The position numbers were made by a program, and so were the translations under genes. A stretch of DNA of 64,000 bases from Haloarcula pelagica (GTDB taxonomy: Archaea > Halobacteriota > Halobacteria > Halobacteriales > Haloarculaceae), in NCBI RefSeq assembly GCF_030127105.1, contig NZ_CP126161.1, positions 372,001 to 436,000 on the forward strand. The letters are read 5' to 3'. The notes beneath the pieces are model-generated. The model searched no databases and was not told the origin of the DNA. It saw only the letters and a list, made by a program, of their open reading frames with translations. Every line of letters starts with the position of its first letter. The stretch's first letter is position 1. Of this stretch, positions 1 to 9,347 are shown piece by piece.

Positions 1-344
1 TTCGCCCCCAGATCGTAGGACCTGACGATGTCCTCCTCGGCCTCCGAACTCGTCAGCATCACGACCGGAATCCGTGCGAGTTGCTCGTCTGCCTGCATCG
101 TCTCCAGGACGGTCGTCCCGTCGGTGTTGGGCATGTTGATGTCCAGCAACACCAGGTTCGGCCTCGGAGCGTCCGCGTACTCGCCTTTCTGTCTGAGGAA
201 GGCCAGGGCCTCGTCGCCGTCGTTGACGACGTGCAGGTTGTTCAACACCCCGCCCTGTTCGAACGCCTTCTCGGTGAGTCGGACATCGCCGGGGTTGTCT
301 TCCGCGAGCAGTACCTCGACCGGTTCCGTCTCGGTGTCGTCCAT
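1..344 (-). CDS. CheY/Rcp1-like response regulator, partial at window edge
   Basis: Single receiver domain that should take phosphate from the histidine kinase encoded just upstream and act through protein contact, since no output domain is visible. The visible 114 residues contain the acidic pocket (LLAEDNPGD near residue 11), the phospho-acceptor region LVLLDINMPNTDG and the VVMLTSSE switch threonine/serine segment. This spacing is typical of Rcp1-type regulators that partner phytochrome-style kinases. The start ATG (342-344) overlaps the kinase stop as ATGA, so the two are translationally coupled. The 3' end lies outside the window; family members are about 140-150 residues, so about 30 residues are probably missing. 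Confidence 0.88.
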   Translation of the reverse strand, partial: MDDTETEPVEVLLAEDNPGDVRLTEKAFEQGGVLNNLHVVNDGDEALAFLRQKGEYADAPRPNLVLLDINMPNTDGTTVLETMQADEQLARIPVVMLTSSEAEEDIVRSYDLGA

Positions 345-2665
345 CAGTAGGTTCCTCCGTCAGTGTGCTCCGCCGGGAGCGTAAAGCAGAACGCAGCGCC
401 GTCGCCGGGGGTCGACTCGACCCAGATCTCCCCGCCGTGCCTGGCGACGATGCGCTCACAGACCGCGAGTCCGATCCCCGTCCCCTCCCGGTCGCTGGAG
501 TGGAAGATCTCGAAGATCCGCTCCTGGCGGTCCGGTTCGATACCCGGACCGTCGTCCGCGACCTCGAACTGGACCATCTCGTCGGCCGGCGTTGCGGTCA
601 CGTGGACGTGGCCGGCGGAGTCGGCCCCGGCGTGTTCGACCGCGTTCTTGAGCAGGTTCTGGAACAGTTGTCGGAGCTGATCGGGGTCGGCGTGAACCGT
701 CGGCAGATCCACGTGCTCGACGGCCGTGTCGGTCTCCTCCAGCAGCATCCCCAGGTCCGCGAGCGTCTCCTCGAAGAGCTGGTCGCTGTCGACCGGCTGC
801 GGTTCGTTCGCCCGGGTGTGGACCCGCGAGTAGTCGAGCAGCGCGTCGATCATCGACCGCATCCGGTCGGCGCCGTCCGTGGCGTAGTCGATGTACTCCA
901 GTGCCTCCCCGTCCAGATCGTCGGCGTACTCGGTCTCTAGGAGATCGAGGAAGCTGGAGACCATCCGGAGCGGCTCCTGGAGGTCGTGGGAGGCGATGTA
1001 GGCGAACTGCTGGAGGCTCTCGTTGGACCGTTCGAGTTCGTCGCGGTACTCCCGGAGTTCGCGCTGGCGCTCGACGCGATCCAGCGCCGCCGTCGCCGTC
1101 TGGGCCAGGATCTCGAGCAGGAGCCGCTCCGTGTCCTCGAACTCCGCGTCGTCCTCGCCGCCGATACAGAGCATCCCGTGGTCGTCGAGCGGGAGACACA
1201 GGAGCGACCCCAGCGAAGCGTCCCGGAGCGCGCGGTCGTCGAGTCGATCGTAGTCCGAGAGCTGTGTCGTCTCGCCGCTGTCGAAGACCGCCATCTCCCG
1301 TGTCGCGGCGTGTATCGTCGGCAGGTCACTCGCCGTCTCGACGCCGCCCAGCGCCGTGGGGGTCGCCGTCGCACCGACTGGAGACAGCGTCTCCTCCCGT
1401 TCGTCGGCGGCCCACAGCGCGGCGACCGGGCGGTCGATGATCTGGCGTGCGATCGTGGTGACCGTCTCGGCGACATCGTCGACCGACTGGGCGTACAGCA
1501 GTTCCTGCGTGGTGTCGCTCAACCGTTCGACCTGGCGCTGCTGGCGCTTGATGTCGGTGATGTCCCGCGCGACTCCGACTACCTGTGTGAGGTCCCCGTC
1601 GCCGTCGAACACCGGCCGATACCACGTCTCGAACGTCAGTCCGTCGATGTTCTGTGTGACACGGACCTCCGTCCCGTCGAGCGCACGCGCCGCGGCGTCG
1701 GTGATATCGGGGTAGTCTTCGTAGACATCGAACACCGAGGTTCCTTCGAGTTCCCCGGGCTCCAAGCCGAGTGTCGTGAGCCCCTTGCCGGCCGAGTGGG
1801 TGAAGATACCGTCGGTGTCGAGCGTGAACACGACGACCGGGAGGTTGTCGATCAGCGTGCGGAGCTGTTCGTTGCGCTGAGTCTGCTTGCGTTCGCGTTC
1901 ACGGCGCTCCGTGATGTCCGCGATACTGACGACGATCCGCTGGAGGCCGTCGGCCTCGTCGTACAGCCCCGTCGCACTCGTCGAGACGACGACCTGTTCG
2001 CCGTCGGCCCGTTCGATCCGGAGTTCCCGCCCCCGGACTCGTTGTCCCGACGTTCGGACCGTCTCTGCGGGAACCTCGCTTTTCGGGATCGGATCACCGT
2101 CGATCGTCAACAGGCGGAACCGGTCCGGGATGCTCGATTCGCCGATCAGTTCTTCGCGGTCGACACCGAGTATCTGTTCGGCCTGTTCGTTCGTCCGCAG
2201 AATGGCGCCGTCGGCATCGTGGATGACGATTCCGACCGGGCTGACATCCAGCAAGCGATCGAGCAGGTTCCGCTCGGTCCGGTGTTGTTCCTCCGCGAGT
2301 CGGTACTCCGTGACATCCCGGACGTACGCCACGACACGATCGTCTCCGCCGACCGTCGCGGACTGCAGCGCCACGTCGACCCATCGTGTGTCGCCTCCGG
2401 ACCCCTCGATCGCCCACTCGACACGGGTCTCGCCCTCGGTTGCGGCCGCTCTGACGAGGTCTCGGGCCTCCTCGGACGTGTACGCATCGGGGCTGAACTC
2501 GCCGATGTGGCTCCCGACGACCGTTTCGGTCGTCACGCCCAGCAACTCGGCGGCCGCCGTGTTCGCCTGGAGCACCTCGCCGGACTCCGGGTGGTGGATG
2601 AAGATCGGATCGGGGGACGCGTCGAAGACATCCCGAAAGACGTGTGTGCCCTCGTCCGTCGCCAT
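344..2665 (-). CDS. Multi-PAS/GAF sensor histidine kinase
   Basis: A 773-residue cytoplasmic sensor kinase with no membrane segment. Three PAS domains cover roughly residues 8-385, a GAF domain about 390-540, and a HisKA dimerisation helix holds the phospho-acceptor His at about 560 (SHDLQEPL). The HATPase domain carries the N box (LLKNAVEHA, about 670-680), G1 (DDGPGIEP) and G2 (GTGIGLAV, about 729). The HDLQEPL signature is that of cyanobacterial phytochrome-like kinases, which normally pair with single-domain Rcp1 regulators; exactly such a gene follows with an ATGA overlap. The ligand or signal (redox, light or small molecule) cannot be read from the sequence. First gene of a two-gene operon. 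Confidence 0.9.
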   Translation of the reverse strand: MATDEGTHVFRDVFDASPDPIFIHHPESGEVLQANTAAAELLGVTTETVVGSHIGEFSPDAYTSEEARDLVRAAATEGETRVEWAIEGSGGDTRWVDVALQSATVGGDDRVVAYVRDVTEYRLAEEQHRTERNLLDRLLDVSPVGIVIHDADGAILRTNEQAEQILGVDREELIGESSIPDRFRLLTIDGDPIPKSEVPAETVRTSGQRVRGRELRIERADGEQVVVSTSATGLYDEADGLQRIVVSIADITERRERERKQTQRNEQLRTLIDNLPVVVFTLDTDGIFTHSAGKGLTTLGLEPGELEGTSVFDVYEDYPDITDAAARALDGTEVRVTQNIDGLTFETWYRPVFDGDGDLTQVVGVARDITDIKRQQRQVERLSDTTQELLYAQSVDDVAETVTTIARQIIDRPVAALWAADEREETLSPVGATATPTALGGVETASDLPTIHAATREMAVFDSGETTQLSDYDRLDDRALRDASLGSLLCLPLDDHGMLCIGGEDDAEFEDTERLLLEILAQTATAALDRVERQRELREYRDELERSNESLQQFAYIASHDLQEPLRMVSSFLDLLETEYADDLDGEALEYIDYATDGADRMRSMIDALLDYSRVHTRANEPQPVDSDQLFEETLADLGMLLEETDTAVEHVDLPTVHADPDQLRQLFQNLLKNAVEHAGADSAGHVHVTATPADEMVQFEVADDGPGIEPDRQERIFEIFHSSDREGTGIGLAVCERIVARHGGEIWVESTPGDGAAFCFTLPAEHTDGGTY

Positions 2666-2754
2666 ACCCGAACCTCACGACCCCCCGTTAATACCTTACG
2701 CCCCCAGTTTTCGAAGGTGAGAACCGGCCGCAGTTGGGCGTTCGAGTCTTCGGC

Positions 2755-3801
2755 CTACCAGGTGCCGTGGAAGGTGTCGAACTCCAGGGAGTCGAGTGGT
2801 TTCTCGCCGATCGCGATCTCGTACTCGCCCGGGGTGAGCATCGGTCGCTTGAACTGCGGGCCATCGTCGGTCGTGATGCGGGGACAGCCCGTGTTGACGT
2901 AGGCGTCCATCCCGAAGTTGGTCAGCCGGTCGGGCGTGACCTCATCCATCGTGATGAGGTAGGCGTCGTCGTTGTTCTCGACGATCTCCTGGGCCTGGTC
3001 CCACCGTCCCTGGCCGATCTTGGTACAGAAGATCACGCCCCATGTCTCCGCGTCCATCGCCTTGTGGACGGAGGCGTAGCGCTGTTTCATGAACTGCTCG
3101 GTGTCCGCGACCGTCAGGGCGTTGTTGACCGGGTCCGCGATGACGACCGTCTTGTCGGGGTGTTCCATCGCCAAGCCGAGGGGGTGGAACTTCCCGCCGC
3201 CGACGTAGAGGATCTGGTCGGCGTCCACGTCGGCGGAGGCGTAGTTACAGCCCAGTACCTGCCCCTCGTGGGTGAGCCGCGCGTCGCCCTTGCGCGTGTG
3301 GACCTCGTAGCCCCGCTGTTCGAGCCACTCGCGCATCTCCTCGAACTTGTTCATGTGCTGGGCCGTGGTGACGAGCCCGACGGCGTCGTCCTCCTCGGGC
3401 GGGGCCAGTTGCTCCTCGTACGCCTGCTCCATGATCGGGAACACGTCGACGTTCGAGAACAGCGGGACGTAGATGATCTTCTCCGACTCCTTCATCGGGG
3501 AGTGGCCGAAGTGGACGAACACGTCCGTCCGGCGCATCATGTAGGTGTCGAGGTCACAGGCGCCATAGCAGGGCTGGCCGGAGATCATCACCTGCACGTT
3601 GTCGGGCAGTTCCCGCCGGAGATCGTCGGCGACGGCGGGGCCGCGGCGTTTCAACCCTTCGGGAAACTGCAGGCCGACCGTCTCCGCGTCGCGTTCGTGG
3701 ACCGCTTCGACGATGCGGTCGAGTTCGTAATCCCACTCTCGATCGTGTTTGAGTGAGAGACCGGTGTTTCGGAGGTCACCCTCTGTCCGCTCTTGGCTCA
3801 T
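2755..3801 (-). CDS. dph2: Diphthamide synthase Dph2 (2-(3-amino-3-carboxypropyl)histidine synthase)
   Basis: Catalyses the first step of diphthamide synthesis on translation elongation factor 2, moving the aminocarboxypropyl group of S-adenosylmethionine to a histidine by non-canonical radical chemistry. The 348 residues show the three dispersed cysteines expected to bind the [4Fe-4S] cluster, one in each repeated subdomain: QPCYGACD, VLGCNYAS and NTGCPRITT. Length fits the archaeal homodimeric enzyme. Transcribed alone. The ligase for the last step, Dph6, is also in this window (43812-44534) but not in the same operon. Confidence 0.93.
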   Translation of the reverse strand: MSQERTEGDLRNTGLSLKHDREWDYELDRIVEAVHERDAETVGLQFPEGLKRRGPAVADDLRRELPDNVQVMISGQPCYGACDLDTYMMRRTDVFVHFGHSPMKESEKIIYVPLFSNVDVFPIMEQAYEEQLAPPEEDDAVGLVTTAQHMNKFEEMREWLEQRGYEVHTRKGDARLTHEGQVLGCNYASADVDADQILYVGGGKFHPLGLAMEHPDKTVVIADPVNNALTVADTEQFMKQRYASVHKAMDAETWGVIFCTKIGQGRWDQAQEIVENNDDAYLITMDEVTPDRLTNFGMDAYVNTGCPRITTDDGPQFKRPMLTPGEYEIAIGEKPLDSLEFDTFHGTW

Positions 3802-3894
3802 TGGACAGGGATACCCGTTGGGCGCGTAAAACGTCCGCGCTTCGAGCCCGGGGTTTCGGCAGGCCTATACCGCGCGAGTCCCAACCACACGGCG

Positions 3895-4296
3895 ATGAGC
3901 ATCGAGACCGACACCGCCGCCGATCCGGCCGGTGACCGCGTCGAGGAACTCGCAACCGAGTTCGGCGAAGCGATCGCCGAGCTGTCCGTCTACCAGCGAT
4001 TCGCCGAAGCGAAAGAGGCCGTCGAGAGCGACGAGGAGGCCCAGGAGGCGATCCAGGAGTTCGAACAGATCCGCGAGGAGTACATGATGGCTCGCCAGAC
4101 CGGCCAGGCCTCACAGGAGGACCTGCGCAACCTCCAGAAGGCCCAGCAGGAACTCCACGACATGCCGGTGATGAGTGACTACCTCCAGGCACAGAACGAG
4201 CTCGAACTGCGCCTGCAGGAACTCAACGAGATGGTCTCAGAGGAGCTGGCCGTCGACTTCGGACAGAAGGCCGGCGGCTGCTGCGAGGACGACTGA
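3895..4296 (+). CDS. YlbF/YmcA-family protein
   Basis: A 133-residue, almost entirely helical, acidic protein of the YlbF family (bacterial members YlbF/YmcA/YaaT modulate RNA processing and developmental regulators; the archaeal role is not established). The core VYQRFAEAKEAVESDEEAQ and QELHDMPVMSDYLQAQNEL helices are typical. The C-terminus ends in a glycine/cysteine patch, GGCCEDD, which could bind a metal or a cofactor; this is inference. I chose the ATG at 3895 because the 34 residues before it in frame are proline/arginine-rich non-coding-type sequence. It is divergent from dph2, with about 93 bases shared upstream. Confidence 0.8.
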   Translation: MSIETDTAADPAGDRVEELATEFGEAIAELSVYQRFAEAKEAVESDEEAQEAIQEFEQIREEYMMARQTGQASQEDLRNLQKAQQELHDMPVMSDYLQAQNELELRLQELNEMVSEELAVDFGQKAGGCCEDD

Positions 4297-4423
4297 CCCG
4301 CCGCCCGCTCCGGATTCTTCCGTTCGATAGCGGCGGTAATCCCCACTCTCGTGTCAGAACGATCAACGCTCAGATGGACGAAGCCACAGTGTTTTTGTCG
4401 TGTCCTCGGGTCGTTACACTGTG

Positions 4424-5638
4424 ATGTCTGCTCGGGCAGTCGTGGTCGTCGTCGCAGTTCTGGTGGTCAGCGTGCTGGCCGGTATCCCGGCCGTAGCGGG
4501 CGAGCAACAGCCATCACGACTGCAGACGCCGGAGCGATTCGACGAGACGACCTTCCGCGTGACGGCGTACGCGAACGGCTCCGCGCGCTGGACGATCGAA
4601 CACCGGACGCCGCTGGCAAACGAGTCTGAGCGAGGGCAGTTCGAGGAGTTCGCACAGACGTTCGAGTCGGCGGAGACGCCGCTGTACGCCGACTTCGTCG
4701 AGCAGGCCGGGCTGTTGACGCAGTTCGCCAGCAACCGGACCGGCCGGCCCATGACACCCGGGCAGTTCCAGCGGTCCGCGTCGATCGATCCGGTCCGGCG
4801 GACCGGCGCGGTCAGGATGTCGTTCCAGTGGACGAACTTCACACGAGAGCGAGGCGAACGTGTCGTCATGAGCGACGTGTTCGAGGGCGGGTTCTACATC
4901 GGCCCGAACCAGTCGTTCGTGGTCGAACGCGGCCCGGACCTGGCCTTTACCGACGCCCGGCCGACCCCCGACTCCCGGAGCGACCCGAACTCGCTTGCCC
5001 GGAGCAGTACCGTCACCTGGGAGGGTGAGCGGTCGTTCAACGACCGGCGCCCCTACGTCGAACTGGGCGTCAGATCGGCCGTCGTCGACACCGAGACGGC
5101 GACACCCGAACGGACGACGACCCAGCAGTCGACCGGCGGCGGCACGGGCGATACCGACGGCTCAGACGGGACGGCTGCGGCCACGCCACAGGAGGGCGGC
5201 GGCGGATCGGGCTGGCTGTTCGCCGTCGTCGCGGTGGTCGTCCTCGCGGTCGGTGGGGCCGCAGTCTGGCGGTTCGGCGGCCGGGGAGCGACTGTTTCGG
5301 ACGGTTCCGACGGCGGAACCGACGCCGGCGGGACGGCGACACCCGAACCGGCGCCGGACACGGCTGAGCCGGCACAGGCACAGGAGCCGGCGGTCCCCGA
5401 CGAGGAACTGTTGAGCGACAGCGACCGCGTGCTCAAACTCCTCCGGGAGAACGGCGGGCGGATGAAACAGGTCGACATCGTCGACGGGACGGACTGGTCG
5501 AAGTCGAAAGTCAGTATGCTGCTGTCGGATATGGAAGACGACGACGAGATAAGCAAGCTCCGTGTCGGCCGCGAGAACATCATCAGCCTCGCCGGCGAGG
5601 AGCCGGACGCAGCCGGTTCGCCGTTCGAAGAGGAGTGA
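4424..5638 (+). CDS. Membrane-anchored winged-helix protein (extracellular sensor, cytoplasmic DNA-binding domain)
   Basis: A 404-residue protein with a signal peptide (residues 1-25), an extracytoplasmic domain to about 215, a Thr/Gly-rich linker, one membrane segment (about 262-282), a disordered Pro/Glu/Ala linker and a C-terminal winged helix-turn-helix (about 330-392: DRVLKLLRENGGRMKQVDIV, then a WSKSKVSMLL recognition helix). This layout recurs in haloarchaeal one-component regulators that put the DNA-binding domain on the membrane. The ligand is unknown. A GTG 8 codons earlier is possible, but the ATG at 4424 gives a cleaner signal peptide. Neighbours give no functional hint. Confidence 0.8.
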   Translation: MSARAVVVVVAVLVVSVLAGIPAVAGEQQPSRLQTPERFDETTFRVTAYANGSARWTIEHRTPLANESERGQFEEFAQTFESAETPLYADFVEQAGLLTQFASNRTGRPMTPGQFQRSASIDPVRRTGAVRMSFQWTNFTRERGERVVMSDVFEGGFYIGPNQSFVVERGPDLAFTDARPTPDSRSDPNSLARSSTVTWEGERSFNDRRPYVELGVRSAVVDTETATPERTTTQQSTGGGTGDTDGSDGTAAATPQEGGGGSGWLFAVVAVVVLAVGGAAVWRFGGRGATVSDGSDGGTDAGGTATPEPAPDTAEPAQAQEPAVPDEELLSDSDRVLKLLRENGGRMKQVDIVDGTDWSKSKVSMLLSDMEDDDEISKLRVGRENIISLAGEEPDAAGSPFEEE

Positions 5639-5672
5639 GAAACCCACACAGGGCACGCCCGAAGCGCAATGG

Positions 5673-5678
5673 TTAAAC
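5673..5678 (+). promoter_or_regulatory. TATA box of tRNA-Glu
   Basis: TTAAAC, about 30 bases upstream of the tRNA 5' end, in an A/T-richer patch after the end of the preceding gene. Spacing is right for an archaeal TATA box. Confidence 0.5.
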
Positions 5679-5705
5679 GTCCCTCCTCGTTACCACAGAG
5701 TGCAC

Positions 5706-5780
5706 GCTCCGTTGGTGTAGTCCGGCCAATCATATCACCCTCTCACGGTGATGACCAGGGTTCGAATCCCTGACGGAGCA
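5706..5780 (+). tRNA. tRNA-Glu (anticodon CUC)
   Basis: 75 bases folding as a complete tRNA. The 7-bp acceptor stem pairs GCTCCGT with ACGGAGC, followed by discriminator A at 5780. The anticodon arm is TCACC / loop CTCTCAC / GGTGA, placing CUC in the anticodon. The T arm is CAGGG TTCGAAT CCCTG. CCA is not encoded. No intron is visible. Confidence 0.97.
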
Positions 5781-5927
5781 TCCTTCGACGACCGATCCAC
5801 GAGCCGTGCGTCCGGGTTCGAAGCGGTCCGCTCTCGGGGATCGTACTCGCTCGGTCGGGAGCCGGCGACCCGACCGGTCGTGGCGGTGAGACAAAGTGGT
5901 AAGTAGCAGTCGACACACCACCACCGT

Positions 5928-6647
5928 ATGGATCGGCGGTCGTTCTGTCTGGCAGCGCTGGGTGTGGTAAGCGGCGCGGGTGGGTGTCTCCGACAGACGG
6001 CCGGTACTGCCGGGCGTGAGACGGACGCTCAGGCTGCGACCGACGCGTCCACGGCGGCGGAGGCCACGCCGACGGGGACACGGGAACCGGACTCGGCGAC
6101 GACCGAGACGGCGACGCCGTCGCCGGCACCCGAGACACTCCCCGCGAACGTCGAGACGCCACCGGTGTCAGTACCGTTCACGGCGTCGTTTCCGGACGGT
6201 CTCGGCGAGTGGGTCGTGAACACTCGCTTTCGAACGGGGAACACGAAAGAGCCCGGCGCCGGCGAGTTCCCGCAGTACCAACTCGTCGAGGGGGACGGCG
6301 GCCACTCGGCGGAATACGATGGCAGCGTCCGCCTCCACGTCGACGGCAGACCGGGCGCCGTGGGTGTCGCGCGGACCGTCGACGGCCTGACCGCCGGGAC
6401 ACGTGTCCGCGCGGCCTGGGAGTCCCCGGACTTCCAGCCCGACCGCGGCCAGGTCCGACTCGTCCTCTTTCCGCCGGGGCGGGGTAACGCGAACCAGAAC
6501 CAGATCGCGACGAGCAAGGCGCCCGGCGAGCCGATGACCGCGACTCTCTCGCGTGACTACCCGCCCGGTACGGAACTGCGATTCGTCCTCGGTGTCTGGC
6601 CCGGCAAACACACGGCCTACGTCACCGAGATCAGCGCCCGGCGTTAG
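5928..6647 (+). CDS. Tat-exported lipoprotein, unknown function
   Basis: A 239-residue secreted protein. The N-terminus MDRRSFCLAALGVVSGAGGC is a Tat signal (RRSF) with a lipobox cysteine at residue 20, so it is probably anchored to the outer face of the membrane by a lipid. A low-complexity Thr/Ala/Glu/Pro linker follows to about residue 80, then a beta-rich domain of about 150 residues, perhaps of carbohydrate-binding or jelly-roll type; I recognise no catalytic motif. It shares its general design (Tat signal, Thr-rich linker, beta domain) with the protein at 58488-59279. Its stop overlaps the convergent gene's stop by four bases (TTAG). Confidence 0.8.
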   Translation: MDRRSFCLAALGVVSGAGGCLRQTAGTAGRETDAQAATDASTAAEATPTGTREPDSATTETATPSPAPETLPANVETPPVSVPFTASFPDGLGEWVVNTRFRTGNTKEPGAGEFPQYQLVEGDGGHSAEYDGSVRLHVDGRPGAVGVARTVDGLTAGTRVRAAWESPDFQPDRGQVRLVLFPPGRGNANQNQIATSKAPGEPMTATLSRDYPPGTELRFVLGVWPGKHTAYVTEISARR

Positions 6648-7861
6648 CGCCAGATCGCCACGACATCGCCAGTGCGATCGCCACAGATCAGCGTCTCGGG
6701 CCCGACCGCGAGAGCAGTGGGCTCGTCGAGCGGCGTCTCGAAGGTCGTTCGATTCGTCCCCGTCCCGGGGTCGACGACGTGAACGCCACCGCCGTCGTAC
6801 TGAGTGGCGTACAGCGCACCGTCGGCGATCGCCGGGCGGTTGAACCAGCGATCCTCGGTGTAGGTCCACAGCGTCTCGCCGGTCTTCGGCGCCAACGCCC
6901 GGAGCGCCCGGTCGGCGATGTAGAGTCGGCCCTGGTCGAACTGCGGGTCCGGTGCGCCCGCCGCACCGCGGACGCCGTCGATCGTCCGCTGCCAGACGAC
7001 GCTCCCGTCGGTCGGCTCGACAGCCGCGACCGTTCCGGTCTCCCCGGTGATGTACAGCAGGCCGTCGAACGGGACGACACTCGACGGGAGCCGGTCCTCG
7101 AACGTCGTCTCCCACTGCAGTGTGCCGCTCTCGGCATCGATCGCGTACATCGGGGCCGGCGTGTCACCGTCGTGTGCGCCGGCCGTGGCGTAGAGCGTCC
7201 CGTCGACGAGTGCGGGACGCCCCCGGACCGAGCCGTCCGTCGTGAACGACCACAGCAACTCGTCGGCGGCGACATCGTAGGTCCGGAGCGTCGCCTCGCC
7301 GGTCGAAGACCCCAGATACGCGATCCCGTCCCGGGCCAGGGGCTTGTACTTCGTGCCGCTGGCGGTCCCCCAGGCGAGGCGTCCGTCGGCGAGTCCGACG
7401 GCTTCCGTCGCGAAGGCGCCAGCGACGAACAGGTGATCGCCGGCGACGGCGTGGCGGAGGTTCGAATTGTCGATCCCCGTCTCGTAGCGCCACTCCGGCG
7501 TCCCGACATCGGTCCCGAGTGCCAGAACCTCCCCGCCGACCGTCGTCGCGTACACCGTCCCGTCGGCGACCACGGGGCGTTCCCGGATCGGCGGCTCCGT
7601 CTCGTATCGCCAGCGGACGTTACCGGCCGCCTGGGGTTCGAGTGTCGAGCGGGCCGTCGGCGAGGACTCGCCGGTTTCCGACCCCGTGCCAGTGGCCGTG
7701 TTGGCCGCGTCCGGCTCAGCCGTCGCCCTCTCGGCTGTCCCCGTCGTCGCCCCACTCTCCGGGGGTTCCTCTAACTGGAGGCAGCCGGTCGTCAGTCCAA
7801 CCCCGAGCGCGGAGAGCAGCGTACGCCGACGTACCGGTCTCCCGGTGTCATCACGGGACAC
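6644..7861 (-). CDS. Tat lipoprotein with PQQ-type beta-propeller repeats
   Basis: A 405-residue exported protein. The Tat motif RRRTLLSALG and lipobox LTTGC (Cys 27) predict a lipid-anchored extracytoplasmic protein; a Ser/Thr-rich linker runs to about residue 75. The rest is about seven repeats of the form G-x-V-Y-x-(T/A) ... (G/A)-L-(D/x)-x-x-(D/T)-G-x-x-x-W, typical of PQQ-like propeller blades (for example LVDGTLYATAGAHDG, DGLLYITGETGTVAAVEPTDGSVVWQ). BamB-like and enzyme-free propellers share this pattern. No PQQ-dehydrogenase catalytic residues could be identified, so a scaffold or binding role is as likely as an enzyme. Convergent with the preceding lipoprotein. Confidence 0.85.
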   Translation of the reverse strand: MSRDDTGRPVRRRTLLSALGVGLTTGCLQLEEPPESGATTGTAERATAEPDAANTATGTGSETGESSPTARSTLEPQAAGNVRWRYETEPPIRERPVVADGTVYATTVGGEVLALGTDVGTPEWRYETGIDNSNLRHAVAGDHLFVAGAFATEAVGLADGRLAWGTASGTKYKPLARDGIAYLGSSTGEATLRTYDVAADELLWSFTTDGSVRGRPALVDGTLYATAGAHDGDTPAPMYAIDAESGTLQWETTFEDRLPSSVVPFDGLLYITGETGTVAAVEPTDGSVVWQRTIDGVRGAAGAPDPQFDQGRLYIADRALRALAPKTGETLWTYTEDRWFNRPAIADGALYATQYDGGGVHVVDPGTGTNRTTFETPLDEPTALAVGPETLICGDRTGDVVAIWR

Positions 7862-7957
7862 GTCGGAACACTCGGCTCACGGGTAGTTAGGTGCTTTCAC
7901 TGTCCGCCCGCGGTCGTTTCGGAGTCCTCAAGACGGTCCGCGCCGACTGTCGATCCA

Positions 7958-8644
7958 GTGCCACAGGACCTCCTCGCCGTCGTTGCCAGGTCGTTTCCGG
8001 CCGATCCGTTCACGGTCATGAACACCATCGGCCTGGTGGCGTTCGCGCTCGTGGGCTCGGCCAAGGCGATCCGCGAGGAGTTCGACCTGCTGGGCGTCGC
8101 GGTCGTCGGTCTGGTGACCGCCTTCGGCGGCGGCGCCACCCGGGATGTCCTCGTCAACCGAGTGCCGCTCGCGCTCCAGTCGATGGGCGAGATCAGCCTC
8201 GGTCTGCTGGGAGTCGCGCTAGCGCTCGGACTCAGCGTCCTGCTGGACGGCCCCGACCGACACCCGATCACGCTCGTCTCGGACGCGCTCGGTCTGGCGG
8301 CGTTCACGACTGCGGGCGCGATCGTCGCGACCGACGCGGGCGTCTCGGCCTTCGGCGTCGTCGCGGTGGCGGCGATCAACGCCTGTGGTGGCGGCGCGTT
8401 CGCGGACATCCTGCTTGATCGCTCGCCGTTCATCCTCTTCGACGACTTCTACGCGAGCTGTTCGATCGGCGGCGGCGCAACGTACTGGGTGGTCGTGACC
8501 GCGAGTGGTTCGGGCGGACTCGCCGCGGGCGTCTGTGCGGCCGTGACCGTCGGACTCAGACTCACGGCGGTCACCCGTGGGTGGGAGCTGCCGACGGCGC
8601 AGGTGCTCGGGCGCGTGGGAAGACGGTTCGGCGACAAGCGGTAA
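7958..8644 (+). CDS. TRIC-family (UPF0126/YicG-like) membrane channel protein
   Basis: A 228-residue integral membrane protein with about seven hydrophobic segments. Two tandem UPF0126 repeats are visible, each with the glycine-rich kink of prokaryotic TRIC channels: VTAFGGGATRDVL (first repeat) and INACGGGAFADILL (second). Family members form trimeric monovalent-cation channels; the substrate here is inferred. The start is taken as GTG 7958; an ATG at 8018 (MNTIGLVAFALVGS) would still include the first membrane helix and is a real alternative. It is divergent from the propeller lipoprotein. Confidence 0.85.
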   Translation: MPQDLLAVVARSFPADPFTVMNTIGLVAFALVGSAKAIREEFDLLGVAVVGLVTAFGGGATRDVLVNRVPLALQSMGEISLGLLGVALALGLSVLLDGPDRHPITLVSDALGLAAFTTAGAIVATDAGVSAFGVVAVAAINACGGGAFADILLDRSPFILFDDFYASCSIGGGATYWVVVTASGSGGLAAGVCAAVTVGLRLTAVTRGWELPTAQVLGRVGRRFGDKR

Positions 8645-8677
8645 GGTCGACGACGAACGGTGCTCGCGGTGGCAGAC

Positions 8678-9337
8678 TCAGATCTCTTTCCAGGATGTCG
8701 GCTCGCCGGCGAGTCCGAGGACGCGACCCTCTCGGCCCCCGCCCTCGGCGTCGCGGATCTCGATGAGGCCGTCGAACGCCTGCTTGATGACTTGGAGCGT
8801 CTGCTCGTCGTGGGCCCCCGAATCGATCGTGAACACGCCGATGTAGCCCGCCGAGTCCAGCCGCGAGGAGAGCACGTGACAGAACTTGAAGACGGTCTTC
8901 TTGTCGGTGTAGGTCAGCATGGTCGACAGCGAGACGAGCGCCAGTCGACCCTGGTCGCGCCCGGAGTTGTGGAGTCCTTCGAGCGCTTTGGTGATCCCGA
9001 TCCCGATGCCGGTGAGGTCACCGGGCGAGGACACCTGGTGGACGTACGCGCCGTTGACCGAGCCGCTGTCGCCGCTGCCCTCCCCGCGGCAGTCGACGAC
9101 GCCGAGCTGGGACTCTTCGAGTTCGGGCACGAGTTCGCGGAAGTCGTTGACGATCGTCGCCGCCTGATCGCTCGTCGAGACGACCACCGCACCGTCGCCG
9201 TTCCGTGCGCCGTCGGCCAGGATCTCGTATGCCAGACGTTCCTTGCCGCTCATCGCGGGCCCGGAGACGAGGATATTGGACCCCGGCCGGACCTCGCGGA
9301 GCGCGTCGAAGTCGAGAACGGATGAGAGATCGTACAT
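8678..9337 (-). CDS. RecA/KaiC-like ATPase-fold protein, degenerate, partner of a HalX regulator
   Basis: A 219-residue protein with a KaiC/RAD55-type core. The P-loop is GPAMSGKE at residues 26-33: the lysine is present but the usual Thr/Ser after it is Glu. The expected Walker B strand (RLALVSLSTML, about 135-145) has no acidic residue. It therefore looks like a RecA-fold protein that binds nucleotide weakly or not at all. It is the second gene of an operon, ten bases after a HalX response regulator; haloarchaea carry several such RecA-like proteins beside two-component genes, and a signalling or scaffold role is inferred. Confidence 0.75.
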   Translation of the reverse strand: MYDLSSVLDFDALREVRPGSNILVSGPAMSGKERLAYEILADGARNGDGAVVVSTSDQAATIVNDFRELVPELEESQLGVVDCRGEGSGDSGSVNGAYVHQVSSPGDLTGIGIGITKALEGLHNSGRDQGRLALVSLSTMLTYTDKKTVFKFCHVLSSRLDSAGYIGVFTIDSGAHDEQTLQVIKQAFDGLIEIRDAEGGGREGRVLGLAGEPTSWKEI

Positions 9338-9347
9338 TGTCAGGTGC

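Noticed and set aside
986-2902. Long open frame (638 codons) on the plus strand opposite the histidine kinase gene
   Set aside because: High G+C codon use leaves stop-free antisense frames; the kinase on the other strand has full domain matches.
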